Positions 44,662 through 52,941 of a stretch of 64,000 nt of DNA are shown here, one piece after another. The position numbers were made by a program, and so were the translations under genes. Position 1 is the first letter of the stretch. Each line of letters opens with the position of its first letter. The notes beneath the pieces were generated by a model that did not search any database, was not told the origin of the DNA, and worked only from the letters and a program-made list of their open reading frames with translations. The stretch comes from Streptomyces triculaminicus (GTDB lineage: Bacteria; Actinomycetota; Actinomycetes; Streptomycetales; Streptomycetaceae), in contig NZ_JAFMOF010000003.1 in the NCBI RefSeq assembly GCF_017349075.1, forward strand, positions 682,001 through 746,000, read 5' to 3'.

Positions 44662-47658
44662 CTACTGCTGAGGCGGCTGCGGCTGGGACCAGCCGCCCTG
44701 GTCGGGATACGGCTGGCCCTGGTCGGGATACGGCTGGCCCTGGTCGGGGTACGGCTGGCCCTGGTCGGGGTACGGCTGGGGGTGCTGCGGATACGCGCCC
44801 GGCTGCGCCATGGGCTGCTGCTGGTGGCCCGGGGCGTAGGGGTAGGGCGCCGCTTCCGGCGCGTACCCGGCGGGCGCCTGATGGGCCTGCTGAACCTGCT
44901 GGGGCGCGGGTGCTCCGTACAGGCCCTGTTGCTGCTGGGCCCGGGTGAAGTCCTCGGCCACCATGGCCGACAGGTGGAAGTACGCCTCGCGGGTCTTGGG
45001 CCGCATCATCTCGAGGTCGACCTCCGCGCCCGTCGCCAGGTGCTCGTCGAACGGCACGACGACCACGCCGCGGCAGCGGGTCTCGAAGTGCGACACGATG
45101 TCCTCGACCTTGATCAGCTTGCCGGTCTCCCGGACGCCCGAGATCACCGTGATGCTGCGCGACACCAGCTCGCCGTAGCCGTGCGCCGCCAGCCAGTCCA
45201 GGGTGGTGCTGGCGCTGCTGGCGCCGTCGACGGACGGCGTCGAGATGATGATCAGCTGGTCGGCGAGGTCGAGCACCCCGCGCATCGCGCTGTAGAGGAG
45301 GCCGGTGCCCGAGTCGGTGAGGATGATCGGGTACTGCCTGCCCAGCACGTCTATGGCGCGCCGGTAGTCCTCGTCGTTGAAGGTGGTGGAGACGGCCGGG
45401 TCCACGTCGTTGGCGATGATCTCCAGTCCGGAGGGCGCCTGCGAGGTGTAACGGCGGATGTCCATGTAGCTGTTGAGGTGCGGGATCGCCTGCACCAGGT
45501 CGCGGATCGTCGCGCCGGTCTCGCGGCGCACGCGACGGCCGAGCGTACCGGCGTCGGGGTTGGCGTCGATCGCGAGGATCTTGTCCTGGCGCTCGCTGGC
45601 GAGCGTCGCACCGAGCGCGGTGGTGGTCGTCGTCTTGCCGACGCCGCCCTTGAGGCTGATGACCGCGATCCGGTAGCACGAGAGCACGGGCGTACGGATC
45701 AGCTCGAGCTTGCGCTGACGCTCCGCCTCCTCCTTCTTGCCGCCGAACTTGAAGCGGTTGCTGGGCTGCTTGCGCGGCTTGGGCTTGCCCTTGAGCAGCC
45801 GCTCGGAGGACAGCTCCACCGCCGCCGTGAACCCGAGCGGCGCCCCGTGCACGGACCGCTGCCGCTGCTCGGGCGTTATGGTCGGCCAGCCCCCGGCACG
45901 GGGGTCGACGGGCGCCCCGGGCACGCCGCCGTCGTCGGCCACCGGCTGCGCGGGGTAGCCCTGTTCCCCCGCCCACGGCTGGGGCTGGCTCGGCCCCCGG
46001 TCCAGGGCCTCCCGCACCTCCTGCGGTACGCCGTCGGCCTGCGGCTGCGGCATGCCGGGGTACGGCTGGGCCTGGGCCTGCGGCTGGAGGGGGGACGGCG
46101 GCGCGTACGGGCCGGGCGCGGGCTGACCCGGCGCCGGCTGACCGTGCACGACGGCCGGGGGCAGCGCACCCGGCGGCTGGGCGGCGGGGTAGCCGTAGCC
46201 GCCCGGCGGGGCGACCGGGACGGGGGCGTGGACGGCCGGGGCGGCCGCCGCGTCGGGACGCGGATAGCCGTAGCCGTCCTGAGGAGTTGGGGCCGGGGCC
46301 GCAGCGGCAGGGGCGGCCGTGAGGGGCGCCGGTGCCGGAACGGCCGTCAGGTCCGGCCGCGGATAGCCGTAGCCGTCCTGCGGCGCGGGCGCGGGCGCGG
46401 TGGGCGCGGGGTAGGCGTAACCCGCGGTGGGCGCGGGCGCGTTGAGCGCCGGGGCCGGGGCCGGGGCCGGGGCCGGGGCCGGGGCCGGGGCCGGGGCCGG
46501 GGTGGCGGGGGTCGGGTAGCCGTGGGCGGGGGCGCGGGTGCGTCGGCGACCGGAGCAATGGGCGGGACCGGCGCCGGCGCCGGTGCGGGTGCCTGGGCCG
46601 GAGTGGCGTACGGGCCGGGGCGTTGACGTCCAGCGCCGGTGCGTCGGCAGGCGGGACGGCCGGGGTCGCCGGGGTCGCAGGAGCCGCGGGTGCGGCCTGC
46701 GGCGCGGACGCGTCGACGGCCGGCGCCTCCGGGGACGCCTGAACAGCCGGGAGAGCCGGGGCCTCGGGAGCCGGCGGAGCCGTCGGCGTGACGGGCGCCT
46801 CCTGGGGCGTGAACGTCTCGGCGACGGGGCGGCCGGTACGGCCGGAGCCACCGGCGACTCGGGGGCCTCCTGGACGACCGGCACGGTCGCGACCGCCGGG
46901 GCCTCGGGGGCTTCCGGGGTCGCTGGAACCGCCTGGGCCGGGACCTCAAGGGCCTCCGGCGTTTCCTGCGGCGCTACGGGCGTCTCGGCGACCGGCGTGG
47001 CCGGCGTGGCCGGGAAGTCCGGTGCGGCCGGGGAGCGGGCGGCGTGCTCGGGCCGGGGTAGCCGTACCCGCCGGTCGGGGCGGGGACGGCCGCCGCTTCC
47101 GGGCCGGGGTAGCCGTAACCGCCCTGCGGTGCGGGGTGGTCGTGGCCCTCCGGAGCGGTAGGCGCGGCGGCGGGCGCCGCCTCCGGGGTGTCCGTCGCGT
47201 CGGGGTGCGGGTGGGGAGCTCGTAGGCGGCGGGCTGCGGGGCGCTCGGGGGCGCGGGCGGCATCGCGGGCGGGAAGTCGGGCGGCAGCGGCGGCAGCGCC
47301 CCTGGGGCACCGGCGGCGGGGTCCACGCCCCCACGGGCGCCTGCGGCGCGGCCGGTTCGGCGGCCGGTTCCGCGACCGGCTCGGGGGACGGCTCCACGGC
47401 GGAGAACGCCATGGTGGCGAGGTCGACGGGGCTCGGAGCCGGAACCTCGTCCGCCGGAGCCGGAACAGCCTCCTCGAGCGGGGCCGGGGCCGGCGCCGGA
47501 GCCGGGTCGGTGGCCGGGGTCGTGGTCTGCGTGTACCACGCGGGCGGCGTGTAATCGATGGTGAACTCACCCGTGTGTTCGGGTTCGTGCTCGGTGTCGG
47601 GCCGGTCCTCGCCGGCTGTCTTCCCGGCCGCGCGGATCTCGTCCCGATCGCTGCTCAC
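44662..47658 (-). CDS. EspI-like Pro/Ala-rich ParA/MinD ATPase of the ESX locus, frame broken six times
   Basis: About 1,000 residues when restored. Residues 1-620 are Pro/Ala-rich and disordered, with GYGYP repeats; the C-terminal half is a SIMIBI ATPase with deviant Walker A KGGVGKTTT (about 670), LAIDANPDAGTLG, and IILTDSGTG. This architecture matches EspI of mycobacterial ESX-1, a regulator of secretion. The tail has four or more QPYPDQG repeats. The GTG at 47658 has GGAGG five bases ahead and is preferred to the earlier in-frame start at 47754. The linker switches frame six times, each explained by one missing C/G in runs near 47300, 47214, 47031, 46827, 46618 and 46529; the net shift is two codons, so the frame survives. 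Confidence 0.82.
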   Translation of the reverse strand: MSSDRDEIRAAGKTAGEDRPDTEHEPEHTGEFTIDYTPPAWYTQTTTPATDPAPAPAPAPLEEAVPAPADEVPAPSPVDLATMAFSAVEPSPEPVAEPAAEPAAPQAPVGAWTPPPVPQGRCRRCRPTSRPRCRPRPRAPRSPPPTSSPPAPRRDGHPGGGARRRAYRSGGPRPPRTAGRLRLPRPGSGGRPRPDRRVRLPRPEHAARSPAAPDFPATPATPVAETPVAPQETPEALEVPAQAVPATPEAPEAPAVATVPVVQEAPESPVAPAVPAAPSPRRSRPRRRPSRRRLRRLPRPRLSRLFRRPRRRRPSTRPRRRPHPRLLRPRRPRPSRLPTHRRWTSTPRPVRHSGPGTRTGAGAGPAHCSGRRRTRAPAHGYPTPATPAPAPAPAPAPAPAPAPALNAPAPTAGYAYPAPTAPAPAPQDGYGYPRPDLTAVPAPAPLTAAPAAAAPAPTPQDGYGYPRPDAAAAPAVHAPVPVAPPGGYGYPAAQPPGALPPAVVHGQPAPGQPAPGPYAPPSPLQPQAQAQPYPGMPQPQADGVPQEVREALDRGPSQPQPWAGEQGYPAQPVADDGGVPGAPVDPRAGGWPTITPEQRQRSVHGAPLGFTAAVELSSERLLKGKPKPRKQPSNRFKFGGKKEEAERQRKLELIRTPVLSCYRIAVISLKGGVGKTTTTTALGATLASERQDKILAIDANPDAGTLGRRVRRETGATIRDLVQAIPHLNSYMDIRRYTSQAPSGLEIIANDVDPAVSTTFNDEDYRRAIDVLGRQYPIILTDSGTGLLYSAMRGVLDLADQLIIISTPSVDGASSASTTLDWLAAHGYGELVSRSITVISGVRETGKLIKVEDIVSHFETRCRGVVVVPFDEHLATGAEVDLEMMRPKTREAYFHLSAMVAEDFTRAQQQQGLYGAPAPQQVQQAHQAPAGYAPEAAPYPYAPGHQQQPMAQPGAYPQHPQPYPDQGQPYPDQGQPYPDQGQPYPDQGGWSQPQPPQQ
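44697..44780 (-). repeat. Four tandem 21-base repeats encoding PYPDQGQ
   Basis: Units start at 44697, 44718, 44739 and 44760 and differ by one or two bases. They encode the repeated C-terminal tail of the EspI-like ATPase, with codon-level conservation suggesting recent expansion. Confidence 0.9.
46451..46502. repeat. (GGGGCC)8 hexanucleotide tract
   Basis: Eight perfect GGGGCC units plus GGGG on the plus strand. On the coding (minus) strand it encodes the Ala-Pro stretch of the EspI-like linker. The plus strand can form a G-quadruplex and the minus strand C-rich structures. Confidence 0.9.
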
Positions 47659-47853
47659 AATGCCTCCTGCTGGTGTGGTCCGGCGCCCATGGATGTCATC
47701 CGGCGGGGCCGACCGTTCCTGTCGCCCCGAACGCCCGTTCTCGTCGGCTGTCACGCGACAGGCCCGGCGTCGGTTCTCCAGTGCGTACGTTCATACAGAC
47801 TAATCGTCATCCGCATCACGGCGTCAGGCCCGCCCCACCCCGCTCGCGGCGTG

Positions 47854-48588
47854 TCACTCCATGCGTCGTGCGGCGCCCAGGAGGCCCGTCTCCGGCTCGG
47901 TCGGACGCGTGGTCACATAGGTGCGGGCGGAAGGCGTGCACCACAGCGTGACCCCGTCCGGAAGGGCGGACAGCGCTTCGACGTCGTCGGCGGGAAGGTT
48001 CATCGTGCGGCCCACCAGCAGGGCCTCTTCGGGGGCGACGCGCTGCACTCCCACGAGGTCCGCCCGCTCCATGAGGCGCGGAGTGGTGGGGCCGAGGTAG
48101 GGCAGGAGGGTCAGGACGGACTGCCAGGGGGCCGCGCCGACCCGGCCGCGCGGCGGCCGTGCCCCGCAGTCGCGGACGAGGAGCACGGGGCTGTGTGCCG
48201 ACGGCCCCTGGGGCGGGACGCGGCCGACGTCGTGGAGCGTGACGCACTGCCGGCCGCTGTTGGCCGACTGCGCGAGCGTGCTCCACAGTTGCCGACGCCC
48301 GGTCTCGACGGCGACCCGCGCGCCCGTGCCGACCGCGCGCAGGGCGAGGACCTGTGCCGTCCACGCGCCGCCCACCAGCACGACGTCGAACGCGGAGGGG
48401 CGGGCGAGGCCCAGCACGGCGGGTGCGCCCTGCGCGTCGGAGCCGATGACCACGCCGTCGTCGCCGACGGGCAGGGCCAGCGCGTCGAACTGCTCGGGCG
48501 ACAGCTCGTGCCGCCCGCGCCGGGGGCCGAGCAGGCCGAAGCCCAACCGCGGCCGGGGCGTGGCGTTCACAGGTGTGCCGGCGTTCAT
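47854..48588 (-). CDS. Unknown ESX-locus protein coupled to eccE
   Basis: 244 residues that I do not recognise. It begins MNAGTPVNATPRPRLGFGLLGPRRGRHELS and contains SAFDVVLVGGAWTAQVLALRAVGTGARVAVETGRRQLW, a Rossmann-like strand-helix segment, and SPVLLVRDCGARPP, LTLLPYLGPTTPRLMERADLVGVQRV, with a final GLLGAARRME. No signal peptide or membrane span is obvious, so it is probably cytoplasmic. Its ATG overlaps the eccE stop by one base (TGATG), showing co-translation with eccE and a role at the secretion machine. I do not know which ESX component it corresponds to. Confidence 0.85.
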   Translation of the reverse strand: MNAGTPVNATPRPRLGFGLLGPRRGRHELSPEQFDALALPVGDDGVVIGSDAQGAPAVLGLARPSAFDVVLVGGAWTAQVLALRAVGTGARVAVETGRRQLWSTLAQSANSGRQCVTLHDVGRVPPQGPSAHSPVLLVRDCGARPPRGRVGAAPWQSVLTLLPYLGPTTPRLMERADLVGVQRVAPEEALLVGRTMNLPADDVEALSALPDGVTLWCTPSARTYVTTRPTEPETGLLGAARRME

Positions 48589-49874
48589 CAGCGGGTGCCT
48601 CCCAGCGGCAGTGTGGCGAGCACGCCGGGCACCTGCTCCTGGTCCAGCCGCACGATCCCCGCTCGTACGGCCTTGGCGGTGCGTTCCAATTCCCGCCCGG
48701 TATCGTGGAGTTCGTCCGCACTGCGGGCGCATATGCGGATGTGTCCCGACACGGTCGGCGCGTGCCGGCGGTGCACCGTCCGGCCCCGCCCGAGGGTGAG
48801 GCTCAGCGTGGTGGAGAGCGCGGGCAGCGAGGTCAGCAGCGCGGCGAACTGCGGCAGGGGAGCCGCGCCCCCGCCCAGCCGGGGCCAGCGGCTCACCCAG
48901 TACGTCGTGTGCCAGCGGTCGTCGCAGCGCCAGGCCCGGGGGCTCTCGGCGGTCCGCCGGGCGGGCACGGGCGCGAGGGCCGCCCGGTCCGTGGCCGCCG
49001 GATTGAGGTCGGCCGCCGCCGCCAGGGCGGCCGTCAGACCGTCCTCGGTCAGGGGCGTCGCGGCGAATCCGGCCCCCCGCAGCCGGCTCGCCAGCTGGTC
49101 GACCGCCCGCAGCAGGCATCGCCGCGCCCCTTCGGTGCCGCCGCCGCGCGCCTCGACGGCCGCGGGGCACAGCTCGGGGTCGAATTTCAGCGCCACCCAG
49201 GTCTGGCGTACGGCGGGGGAGCCCGTGAGGGCCTGCAGGGGTGCGTAGTTCGCGACCGGCAGCGCTCCGGCGGGCAGATCCGGGGCGGGGGAGGGCAGCG
49301 TCGTCTGCACCACCTGCGCCGATTCCAGCCGGATGTCGTCGATGTCCAGGGCGTCCCGCAGCAGTCCCAGCGGCAGCGCGCCCGCCACCCGGTCCGCGCG
49401 CAGCGGCCGGTCCACGGCCTCGACCCGCAACACCGCCGTCAGGAACGTGCCGTCGCCGACCAGCCCGAGCGTCCGGTCGTTGCGCACGGCGAAGGAGGCG
49501 GTGCGCAGCGCCGGTTCGCACTCCATCAGCGGCGCGAGCCGGGGGTCCGTGCCCGCGGCCGGCGGCCAGGCCGCGGCCCGGCCGCCGCGCCGCCGCAGGG
49601 CGACGGCCGACGCCAGCCACTCCGTGACCGGCCGGCGTCCCCGGCGAACCAGCGCGAGCAGCACCAGGACCAGGGCGAGCGCCATCGCGGGGGCCAGCAG
49701 GGCCCGCGCGGCCGCCCAGGCGGTGACCACCACGGCGGCCGCCACCTCGACCAGCACGAGCTGTCGCAGCCGCACCGGGCCCTGCGAGCCGTGTCCGGGG
49801 GCCGGGCGCGGGGTGACCGCGTCGGCGCCGGACTCCGGGCCGGCGGCGGCCCGTACGCGCGTGGTGGCGGCCAT
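48588..49874 (-). CDS. eccE: Type VII secretion protein EccE
   Basis: 428-residue ESX membrane-complex component. Two N-terminal helices (QLVLVEVAAAVVVTAWAAAR and LLAPAMALALVLVLLALV) precede a basic loop and a large cytosolic domain ending in GIVRLDQEQVPGVLATLPLGGTR. I chose the ATG at 49874 (MAATTRVRAAAG), with a GGGGGG ribosome binding site; an upstream frame extension to 49976 is less likely. It is divergent from eccB across 215 bases and co-translated with the downstream unknown gene. Confidence 0.85.
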   Translation of the reverse strand: MAATTRVRAAAGPESGADAVTPRPAPGHGSQGPVRLRQLVLVEVAAAVVVTAWAAARALLAPAMALALVLVLLALVRRGRRPVTEWLASAVALRRRGGRAAAWPPAAGTDPRLAPLMECEPALRTASFAVRNDRTLGLVGDGTFLTAVLRVEAVDRPLRADRVAGALPLGLLRDALDIDDIRLESAQVVQTTLPSPAPDLPAGALPVANYAPLQALTGSPAVRQTWVALKFDPELCPAAVEARGGGTEGARRCLLRAVDQLASRLRGAGFAATPLTEDGLTAALAAAADLNPAATDRAALAPVPARRTAESPRAWRCDDRWHTTYWVSRWPRLGGGAAPLPQFAALLTSLPALSTTLSLTLGRGRTVHRRHAPTVSGHIRICARSADELHDTGRELERTAKAVRAGIVRLDQEQVPGVLATLPLGGTR

Positions 49875-50088
49875 GGCCGTCGATCCCCCCTGTCCCGTAA
49901 TGAATCCCCGGAAATCGGCCGCAGCCTCCGTCGCCACCGGGCCCGGTGGCGTCCCCCGGCGGCAGGTGCCGATCACCTACGGGCATAGTAGAGGCTCGGT
50001 ATGACACCGCATCCGATCGGGCGGCGGCCGCGGCCGTGGTCAAGGCGCCAGTGAAGTCGCAGGGAAAACGGGGGAGAAACGACTCGAC

Positions 50089-51657
50089 ATGGCATCTCGG
50101 CGGGATGAACTCAACGCCTATACTTTCGCGAAGAAACGGACAGTTGCCGCCTTTCTGCAGCCTTCGCTCAGCGGCTCGGAGGAAGGCGCGCCGCGCCCGC
50201 TGCGCACGGTCCTGCCCGGCATCGTCGTCGGGGCCCTGCTCGTCGCGGGCTTCGGTGCGTGGGGCGTGTTCAAGCCGGTGGCCCCCAAGGGCTGGGACGA
50301 CGTCGGCGCCCATGTGATCGTCGGCAGCGACTCCACCACCCGCTATGTCGTGCTCGTGACGGAGGGCAAGAAACAGCTGCACCCCGTCCTCAATCTCGCC
50401 TCCGCCAGGCTCCTCATCTCCCCGGGCAGGTCCGGGGTGATCAAGGTCCGGGAATCCGAGCTCGACAACGGACACATTCCGCGCGGCCCCACGCTCGGCA
50501 TTCCGTACGCACCGGACCGAATGCCCTCCGCCGCCCAGGCGGGGAATGAGAAACAGTGGGCAGTCTGCCAACAACCCGGCGGCGGCGGTAAAACCACTCA
50601 AAAGGCGGTTTTCCTTTTCTCCGACGGCGATCCCAAGGCCAAGCGACTGGACGGCACCCAACGGCTGCGCGGCGGACAGGCGCTGTACGTCCAGGGACCG
50701 GACGACGCCCGCTACCTCGTCGACCCCGGCGGCACCCGCTACCTCATCGGCGGACCCGAGTGGAAGAACGCGGACGAGGCCGACCACAACCTCCTGCTGC
50801 GCGCCCTCTTCCACGACGGCGCCCAGCCGCAGCGCGTCACCAAGGAATGGCTCGGAACCCTCCGCGAGGGCACGCCCGTCACCTTCCCCGAGACCGGCGG
50901 CACCATCGGCGATCCGGCCGGCGTGCCCACGCTCGGCAAGGCCAACCGCGTCGGCATGATCCTGCAGGCCCCGACCGGCACCTCCACCCAGCACTACGTC
51001 GTCCTGCCCGGAAAGGTGGCCCGCGTCTCGGAGTTCGTCGCCAAGCTCCTCCTCAGCAGCCGCGCCCTCAGCCCGCTGGGCCAGGCCGGCACGCCCCAGC
51101 GGGTGAGCGCCGCCGACTTCACCCCGGACGCCCAGGAGTTCTACGGCGACCGGCACTGGCCCACCCAGGTGCCGCGCCAGGCCAACGCCGGCGGCGACGC
51201 CAAGGGCACCGTCTGCAGCCTCTTCGCCGGCCTCGACGCGGGCGGCACCCCGAAGCTGGGCGTGTGGGCGGGCAAGGAGTACCCCGCCACCATCCCCGAC
51301 GGCGCCACCAGCGCGTACGTCACCCCCGGCTCCGGCCTGCTCTATCGCCAGGTCACCGGGCGCCAGACGAACAGCGGCGCGATCTTCCTCGTCACCGACA
51401 CCGGGCTGCGCTACGCCGTGCAGTCCAACAGCGACAGCGCCACGGCCAAGTCGAAGATCGGCGAGGAACGGACGGCGGCGGAGCCCGGCTCCCCGGAGAA
51501 CGGCGCGGCCCCCGGGGTCAGCGAGGCGGACCAGGCCCGTATCCTGCTCGGCTACCAGAACGTCACGCCGGTCGCCGTCCCCGCGAACTGGTCCCAGTTC
51601 CTGCCGACCGGGCCCCGGCTGGACGCCAACAGCGCCCGGCAGCCCCAGGGTTCGTAG
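50089..51657 (+). CDS. eccB: Type VII secretion protein EccB
   Basis: 522 residues. A short cytosolic N-terminus with MASRRDELNAYTFAKKRTVAAFLQP, the EccB hallmark, is followed by one transmembrane helix (LPGIVVGALLVAGFGAWGVF, about 45-65) and a large extracytoplasmic domain with repeated barrel-like units ending GYQNVTPVAVPANWSQFLPTGP. EccB stabilises the membrane core together with EccC and EccD. Its stop is 12 bases before mycP. The start codon has only a weak purine-rich region ahead. Confidence 0.95.
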   Translation: MASRRDELNAYTFAKKRTVAAFLQPSLSGSEEGAPRPLRTVLPGIVVGALLVAGFGAWGVFKPVAPKGWDDVGAHVIVGSDSTTRYVVLVTEGKKQLHPVLNLASARLLISPGRSGVIKVRESELDNGHIPRGPTLGIPYAPDRMPSAAQAGNEKQWAVCQQPGGGGKTTQKAVFLFSDGDPKAKRLDGTQRLRGGQALYVQGPDDARYLVDPGGTRYLIGGPEWKNADEADHNLLLRALFHDGAQPQRVTKEWLGTLREGTPVTFPETGGTIGDPAGVPTLGKANRVGMILQAPTGTSTQHYVVLPGKVARVSEFVAKLLLSSRALSPLGQAGTPQRVSAADFTPDAQEFYGDRHWPTQVPRQANAGGDAKGTVCSLFAGLDAGGTPKLGVWAGKEYPATIPDGATSAYVTPGSGLLYRQVTGRQTNSGAIFLVTDTGLRYAVQSNSDSATAKSKIGEERTAAEPGSPENGAAPGVSEADQARILLGYQNVTPVAVPANWSQFLPTGPRLDANSARQPQGS

Positions 51658-51669
51658 GGAGGGCACCGC

Positions 51670-52917
51670 ATGCGCCTCACCCGCCGGGCCGCCCTCGCCG
51701 CCACCACGGCGCTCACGGCCGCCCTCCTCGCACCGGCCGCCGCGGCCACGCCCGCCTCCGCCCCCGGCGGCTCCACGGCGACGGTCCTGAACGGCAGCGG
51801 GGAGTGCGACTACCCCGCCAAGCCCATCAAGGGCACCCCCTGGGCGCTCCAGCGCGTCCTCCTCGACCAGCTCTGGCAGGACACCAAGGGCAGGGACGCC
51901 GACGGCCGCCCGGTCCGCGTCGCCGTCATCGACACCGGCGTGGACGTGAAGAACCCGCAACTGACCGGCGCCGTCGACGTCAAGAGCGGCACCGACCTGC
52001 TCTCGGGCCCCAAGGACCCCGCCCGGGGCCCGACCGTCGACCTCGTCGGCCACGGCACCAAGGTCGCCGGCATCATCGCCGCCCGGCCCTCCCCGGCCAG
52101 TGGATTCGTCGGCATCGCCCCGGAGTCGGTCATCATCCCGATCCGGCAGAACGACGAGAAGGGCACCGGCACCACACGGACCCTGGCCGTGGGCATCAAA
52201 CAGGCCGTCGACGCCGGCGCCCGCGTCATCAACATCTCGCAGGACACCACGATGCCGTTGAACCCGGACTCCGACCTCGAGCTCGCGGTCGGGTACGCCC
52301 TCGACCACGACGTCGTGGTCGTCGCCTCGGCCGGCAACGACGGCGCCGACGGCCTGCCCAAGCCCACCTACCCGGCCGCCTACAAGGGCGTCCTGGCCGT
52401 CGGCGCGTCCGACCGCAACAACGAACGTGCCCCCTTCTCCCAGTCCGGCGACTTCATCGGCGTCGCCGCGCCCGGCGTCGACATGGTCTCCACCGTTCCC
52501 GGCGGCGGCCAGTGCGTCGACCGCGGCACCAGCTTCGCCGCCCCCTACGTCGCCGGAGTCGCCGCCCTCATCCGCGCCAAGCACCCCGACTGGAAGCAGC
52601 ACCAGGTCGTCGCCCAGATCGAGCAGACCGCCGAGCGTGTCACCAACGGCCGCGACCGCCACGTGGGCTGGGGCGTGGTCGACCCCGCCCGCGCGCTCAC
52701 CGAGGACGACCACCCCGTCGACCACGTCACCACGCCCCAAGGCCCGGCGCACGCCGTCGCCGCCCCCCAGCCCGTGGCTCTCCCCTTCGGGGAGAGCGAG
52801 CGGGAGCGACAGGTACGCCTGGCCACGTACGCCCTGGGCGGCACGGCCGCCCTGGTGGCCATGATCACCGGATCGGCCGTGGTCGTACGAGACCGTAACC
52901 GCCGCCGCCTGCCCTGA
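51670..52917 (+). CDS. mycP: Type VII secretion-associated serine protease (mycosin)
   Basis: 415-residue subtilisin-family protease, secreted and anchored in the membrane. A Sec signal peptide covers about residues 1-30, and a C-terminal helix (ALGGTAALVAMITGSAVVV) with a basic tail anchors it. The catalytic triad is D88 (VAVIDTGVD), H128 (VGHGTKVAG) and S288 (GTSFAAPYVAG); the oxyanion asparagine is N223 (ASAGND). Mycosins stabilise the ESX membrane complex and process substrates. The ATG at 51670 follows GGAGGGC. The gene is followed 25 bases later by a propeller-protein gene. Confidence 0.95.
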   Translation: MRLTRRAALAATTALTAALLAPAAAATPASAPGGSTATVLNGSGECDYPAKPIKGTPWALQRVLLDQLWQDTKGRDADGRPVRVAVIDTGVDVKNPQLTGAVDVKSGTDLLSGPKDPARGPTVDLVGHGTKVAGIIAARPSPASGFVGIAPESVIIPIRQNDEKGTGTTRTLAVGIKQAVDAGARVINISQDTTMPLNPDSDLELAVGYALDHDVVVVASAGNDGADGLPKPTYPAAYKGVLAVGASDRNNERAPFSQSGDFIGVAAPGVDMVSTVPGGGQCVDRGTSFAAPYVAGVAALIRAKHPDWKQHQVVAQIEQTAERVTNGRDRHVGWGVVDPARALTEDDHPVDHVTTPQGPAHAVAAPQPVALPFGESERERQVRLATYALGGTAALVAMITGSAVVVRDRNRRRLP

Positions 52918-52941
52918 GGCGGCATTCGCACCAAGGAACCC

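Noticed and set aside
44697..44780. CRISPR-like array
   Set aside because: Units are 21 bases without unique spacers and encode an in-frame protein repeat.
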